Shown here in pieces: positions 59,883 through 64,000 of a DNA stretch of 64,000 bases. The notes below the pieces were generated by a model, which searched no databases, was not told where the DNA came from, and saw only the letters and a list, made by a program, of their open reading frames with translations. Origin of the DNA: Asterella californica (lineage: Eukaryota; Streptophyta; Marchantiopsida; Marchantiales; Aytoniaceae). Within the stretch, counting starts at the first letter, position 1; each line of letters starts with the position of its first letter. The DNA is taken from NCBI GenBank assembly GCA_036924285.1, contig JAYKYS010000008.1:15175001-15239000 (forward strand), written 5' to 3'. The position numbers and the translations under genes were made by a program.

Positions 59883-60560
59883 TTGATGAGTTTCAATTTT
59901 GGTGATGGGAGTGAGTTTACACGAGTAGAGGATTTGACTCCAAAGGATAAAAGACATATGGAGAAACACATGGTAAGATTACGCTGTACAAGGATTTTGA
60001 AAAAATATCCTGATGATTTTTGGTGTGTACGAGGAGTTTGTGGGTGTACAGTCTTCTGTTCGTTGGTTGGATGATGTAGATAGGCTGATGGAATAGATGG
60101 GAGTCCACGTAAAGTCTATGAGGAGATTGTCTCGTACTTGTAATCTCGTCTTCATCTCATACTAGAGAGTGGATGGAAGGATGTAATCTACTAGTGTGGC
60201 TCTCGTCAAGAAGCAAAGATGCACTCCAAGTATAAGATTGTAACAAAGAAGTTGAAGCCAGTGGTGATCCAAGTGCCAATTGACTCACAATAGCAGATGG
60301 AGTTAGCGACCACTGAGCTTGTATTTAGAGATCCTACATAGATAAGACATTAATTTACTCAAGAGACACTCGAGCAGCTCCAAATATGAAGAGGTGACTT
60401 CTGATCAAAGTAGAGAAAATTTCGAACAGATGATTTTTAGTCATGATAAGACATTTTCTTTCTCAACTGAGGAGATTGGTTGTGTGGATCCTAGTGTGAT
60501 AACTATGATGGTCATCTTCACTATTCTTCACGTTGTCGGAGTGTGATCCGTCTACCTAGG
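59883..60560 (+). pseudogene. Ty3/Gypsy gag-pol fragment upstream of RT
   Basis: The frame at 59883 reads GSEFTRVEDLTPKDKRHMEK and LKKYPDDFWCVRGVCGCTVF; after shifts, SSVRWLDDVDRLMEWMGVHV and, at about 60420-60550, HDKTFSFSTEEIGCVDPSVI. The last motif is what precedes RT in the Gypsy family whose RT lies at the window end, but the RT itself does not follow here. Confidence 0.5.
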
Positions 60561-62130
60561 AAAGCGCCGGGCTTCTGGCTGTGGTTGTTTACTCAAGAGG
60601 TTGGCTTTCAGGTCACAACAGGAGCTATAAACACTCAGGAGTGTAGGATCCTCTGATATGCTCAAGAAGCGAAATTTAGGTCTCACTGGTAGTAATAGGC
60701 TTAAGCGGTGAACTTTGACACTCAAAGAGAGGAAAACTATGAAGGTTTAGACCTCTAAACTTCCCCTACATGCAAATGAGGTACTACTCAACTCACAGAC
60801 GAAGTTTCAACCTGAGATCAAATTCTGACACGGAGATATGAATAGAAAAGTTCTGAATAAGAGAATTATGGCAATTTCTGGTACCTAGACAGCTATTCAG
60901 ACATAGAACAGAGAATTGGCTCGATGAATTTAAAATCTTCTCACAGTATTTGAAGTCTACAGGATGCTGAACATCCCTGTGAAGTTGGGACTCCTGAATG
61001 TTTGTAGAACTCCAGATCTCCTTCTCTAAAGTCGCTGCTCTAGATTAAGAGCTTTTCAGACCCCCTCTGCTTCAGCGGCCGCCCTGAATTACTCAATTAC
61101 TCAAATGATACGAAACTTTTTGGACAGTCGTAGCCCTCCTGACAGTGAACGCAACCACGAAGTTTTGAAGTGATTTCCTCAATTCTGCTGCAATTGGCAC
61201 CGAAAACCCCAAAATCAACAAAAGTGACGCAGTTTTGGCACAATCCGAACTTCAATTGGGCATAACTCCTTGTTTATTGATCCAAATCGAGCAAAAATTT
61301 CACTGACAGTGCTTGGCACGACGAGCTCTCTCTTCCTGTGTTCTCAGATTTCGAAGATACCTCACCAATTGCTCGAACTCTCCTCTAGAGCTCTGTTTCT
61401 AAACTTAGAGTTTCACAAAAGACAAAAATGGACCAATGGGAGTTCATAGCTCCACTTGACTGTCCTTTTGTGCCTTAAACTACCTGGTAACTTATCTACA
61501 CTCATAGGCTACCACGTCAAGCCCCCTAGAGTGCCAGCGTAAAACTTAAACTACCTAAAATGACACATAGCCCTGAAAAATAACTTAAATTAGCTAGAAA
61601 GCGTGCATGGGCGACAAGTAAGTACAACCCATGAGCTCAAACCACTATCAGCATGGAAACCCTAAGTTATGTACATTGAACGTCATAGACAAGTAAGAAG
61701 TCACTTGCACAAGCGCACAAATGCTTGAACAAGATAACTAACATACTATCAGCCTACTAGGACTCAAAATAGTGCTAACACCGTATGCAAAGGTGTCAAA
61801 CATATACATAAAAGACTAGAAGTAATATGAGCTAACTTCTAGAACTACCAAACCTAAGCGTCGGAGTAGAAGTCAAGCATGTAGCCGCCAAATGGTGCGA
61901 CAACGTACCTTAGGTCTTGAAGTTGATTCTAGTCCCTCGTGTCTTGTTGTCGAAGGTTCTTGAGTTGTTGAAGGAGAAGATGCAAATGTGTATTCTTGAA
62001 TCGTCTATGGCTCCGTACTCTAGCTGATGATGGTTCACAGTGCCTAAGAAGACGAGAGCTTTGTGCTTCATCCAAGACTTACAACATGTCAACAACATCA
62101 AGATTCAAAATGTTGAGACAGGACCTATGA
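60561..62130. other. Unassigned DNA between Gypsy fragments
   Basis: No coding motif. A NotI-type GCGGCCGC octamer occurs near 61075. Sequence is balanced near 61000-61560, unlike its AT-rich surroundings. Confidence 0.4.
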
Positions 62131-62453
62131 TTGATTAGATAGCCGAGACGTTTGCAGAGAGAAAGATCTTGCTGAAGTGCAAGAAAAGTTGATGATGATT
62201 CAAGTCAGAAACAAAGAGCGTTTTGACAAGACTCATATACGACGATCAAAGTCGATACGTGTAGGTGATTGGTTCATGGTGTACGGCATCGTGTTGGAAA
62301 ATCAGCATTCTACATTTTGTAAGTTCTCTCAAAGATGATTCGGACCTTATGTTGTGCTGGATGTTATGAAAATATTACTTGTAGTTCACGTGAGTTAGCT
62401 GGTACTCCTTTCAAGCTATATGTGGTTGACAAACGTGTAAAGTTGTTTAAGAA
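62131..62453 (+). pseudogene. Ty3/Gypsy integrase C-terminal region
   Basis: Reads REKDLAEVQEKLMMIQVRNK, RFDKTHIRRSKSIRVGDWFM, VYGIVLENQHSTFCKFSQR, a stop, FGPYVVLDV, then after a +1 shift ENITCSSRELAGTPFKLYVV and DKRVKLFKK. This is the conserved tail (GPY/F-type module) of Gypsy integrases. It points away from the RT/RNase H fragment that starts 240 bases further on. Confidence 0.8.
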
Positions 62454-62689
62454 GTGTGGAGGATCAGTAGAGTTGTTCAATTTATGGAGTCTGAACAGAT
62501 GATGAAATGAGATGAAGACGATCTAATGATTGAAGAGGTTGAGGAGGAAGAGAGTGACGAGAGTGACGATCACGGAGGAATGATAGACAAGTAAGACGAC
62601 TGACACATACCAAAGGTGTGCAAGTTTGGAGAGGATGCATGTCATGTTGTACATGGGTTTATCATACACAAGTTTGGTGGAACGACTGT

Positions 62690-64000
62690 TTCATTATATA
62701 AGATATCTCTCAGAGACAAGCAATTCATCATACAACCCTTCAACAAATAACTCATCTTTCTTTCCTGTGTGTGCAATCGAATAGAATTTTACACCCACGT
62801 CGTTAATATTTTCAACCATTTCATCCTCCCTGTCATACCGAGCTCGAGGTAACATATCTGTCATCGCATTATCTTTCCTGATAATATGTCAAAACTCTAG
62901 ATTCAACGACTTGATATATGTGATCCATCATAGCATCACAATATCATGAGTCGTACAATTCATTATCATCCCTAACAATGACAGATAATCAGTTTCAACC
63001 ACCATTGATGCTCCAATCAAATACTCTTTCTCGATTTTCATGGTTGAAACAATATTTTATAGTTCTCTTTTCACTTGTGGATATGCACGTTGATGAACGC
63101 TTAACACCTTCGCTCCGAACCTAACTGCAAATCTGTCTCCATCTCCGTCATCCTGTCCTACTGTCCATCCAATTACAACCGAACTTGTATCTACAGTAAG
63201 AATCATCGACCTAGCACCCTTGTAGCCAATTCTTCTCAAAACTAGAGGAGATGACAATAAGTACTTCAACTTCCGTACTACTTCGATGCTCTTCCTTCCA
63301 TCTGAACTTGTGACTCTTGCGCAACAATCCATATAATTGTTCCGTCACATGTGCACAATGAGGAATCCGAATGTGACAGAATAGACATGCATCCAAGAAT
63401 CTTTTTATTTCTATCAAGGAGTTGCAAAACTCTTTCATCCTCCCAGTCGCATCCACTTTGCTTGAGTTTGGCTTCCTACCGAACATCCACACAAATGATC
63501 AACGATCAGAACTTCTCTAATCTCAAACGTAGATTTTGCACCTAACAACGTCTGATGAACTTCCTCAAGTCGAGATAAGATCTTCTCACAATCTGTGATG
63601 TGATCGGTGACGGTATCTCTTTTGATCTAATGCTTCATCCTTCTCATCCTCCATACATCCTTTGATGGGAATGTCATCCAAGAACGACATCGTCTTCTCA
63701 AGAATGAAGTCTCTTATAACTTTGTTCATCATGTATGCTACCAAGTTGGTAGCTCTCTGTGGTAAGATACACATCATAACCAACCCCAAAGATGTCATCA
63801 TCGTCATGAAACTTCTGCTCTCCTCTGCTAGTTGAAACTGATCATATCTTGAGTAAAGATCTCTCATTGAGTATATCGCTCTTCTTGCAAACGTCTCAGC
63901 AAACTCATTCACAATCGGCCCCACCTTAACATTTTTATGTTATTGCGGTCATGGCATATATGTCTTGGATGAATCGCAGTGATCCATTTTTCTTGGACGT
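62690..64000 (-). pseudogene. Ty3/Gypsy reverse transcriptase and RNase H, continues past window end
   Basis: Minus strand. About 63995-63925 reads KKNGSLRFIQD; 63924-63586 gives GPIVNEFAETFARRAIYSMR, DLYSRYDQFQLAEESRSF, LGLVMMCILPQRATN and FLDDIPIKG (the LDD catalytic box is kept). After a shift: RKPNSSKVDATGRMKEF, IKRFLDACLFCHIRIPHCAH, then RNase H: MILTVDTSSVVIGWTVGQDD, SVHQRAYPQVKREL, and on to about 62690 with VVETDYLSLLGM and KDNAMTDMLPRARYD. Frameshifts and stops make it inactive. Upstream gag would lie beyond 64000. Confidence 0.88.

Noticed and set aside
1..64000. CRISPR arrays, bacterial operons or phage modules
   Set aside because: No regularly spaced direct repeats with unique spacers and no prokaryotic gene organisation; intron-bearing plant genes dominate.

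Overview
The window is nuclear DNA of a land plant. The two intact genes are split by short GT-AG introns, encode plant-only families (a LONGIFOLIA/TRM protein and a plant lipoxygenase), and sit among decayed Copia, Gypsy and hAT elements. Moderate GC content, a long GA-rich leader and plain exon structure would fit a non-seed plant such as a bryophyte (liverwort-like), but the species is a guess.

Layout. 1-4316: minus-strand Ty1/Copia element, 5' LTR inside the window and 3' end cut off, with a rearranged and duplicated reverse transcriptase. 4317-12690: AT-rich intergenic DNA with no recognisable gene; it holds a tRNA-like SINE head, a perfect 30-bp snap-back hairpin, a 24-bp palindrome, degenerate ~75-bp repeats and microsatellites. 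12690-20861 (+): GA-rich leader and the five coding exons of a LONGIFOLIA/TRM-like protein of about 1449 residues. 21061-24600: no gene, but a perfect 43-bp hairpin. 24619-25530 (-): hAT/ZNF862-like transposase remnant. 25531-34865: no gene seen, one SINE. 34866-41083 (-): complete nine-exon lipoxygenase of 952 residues with all five iron ligands and a transit-peptide-like N terminus. 41084-44622: upstream and intergenic DNA with a 21-nt-arm hairpin and a 112-bp tandem duplication. 44623-49294 (+): old full-length Copia element with both LTRs. 49295-57377: intergenic DNA with a 79-bp minisatellite in A-B-B-A order, a second copy of the SINE and small hairpins. 57378-64000: pieces of at least two Ty3/Gypsy elements in both orientations.

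The two intact genes have no evident joint function: one is predicted to act on cortical microtubules and cell shape, the other in oxylipin synthesis. I found no convincing new multi-gene system. The observations most worth checking are a recurring class of perfect, short-loop snap-back palindromes, one of which can be compared with its unrearranged homologue inside the same retroelement, a miRNA-sized hairpin at 43312-43408, and a two-copy tRNA-derived SINE family.
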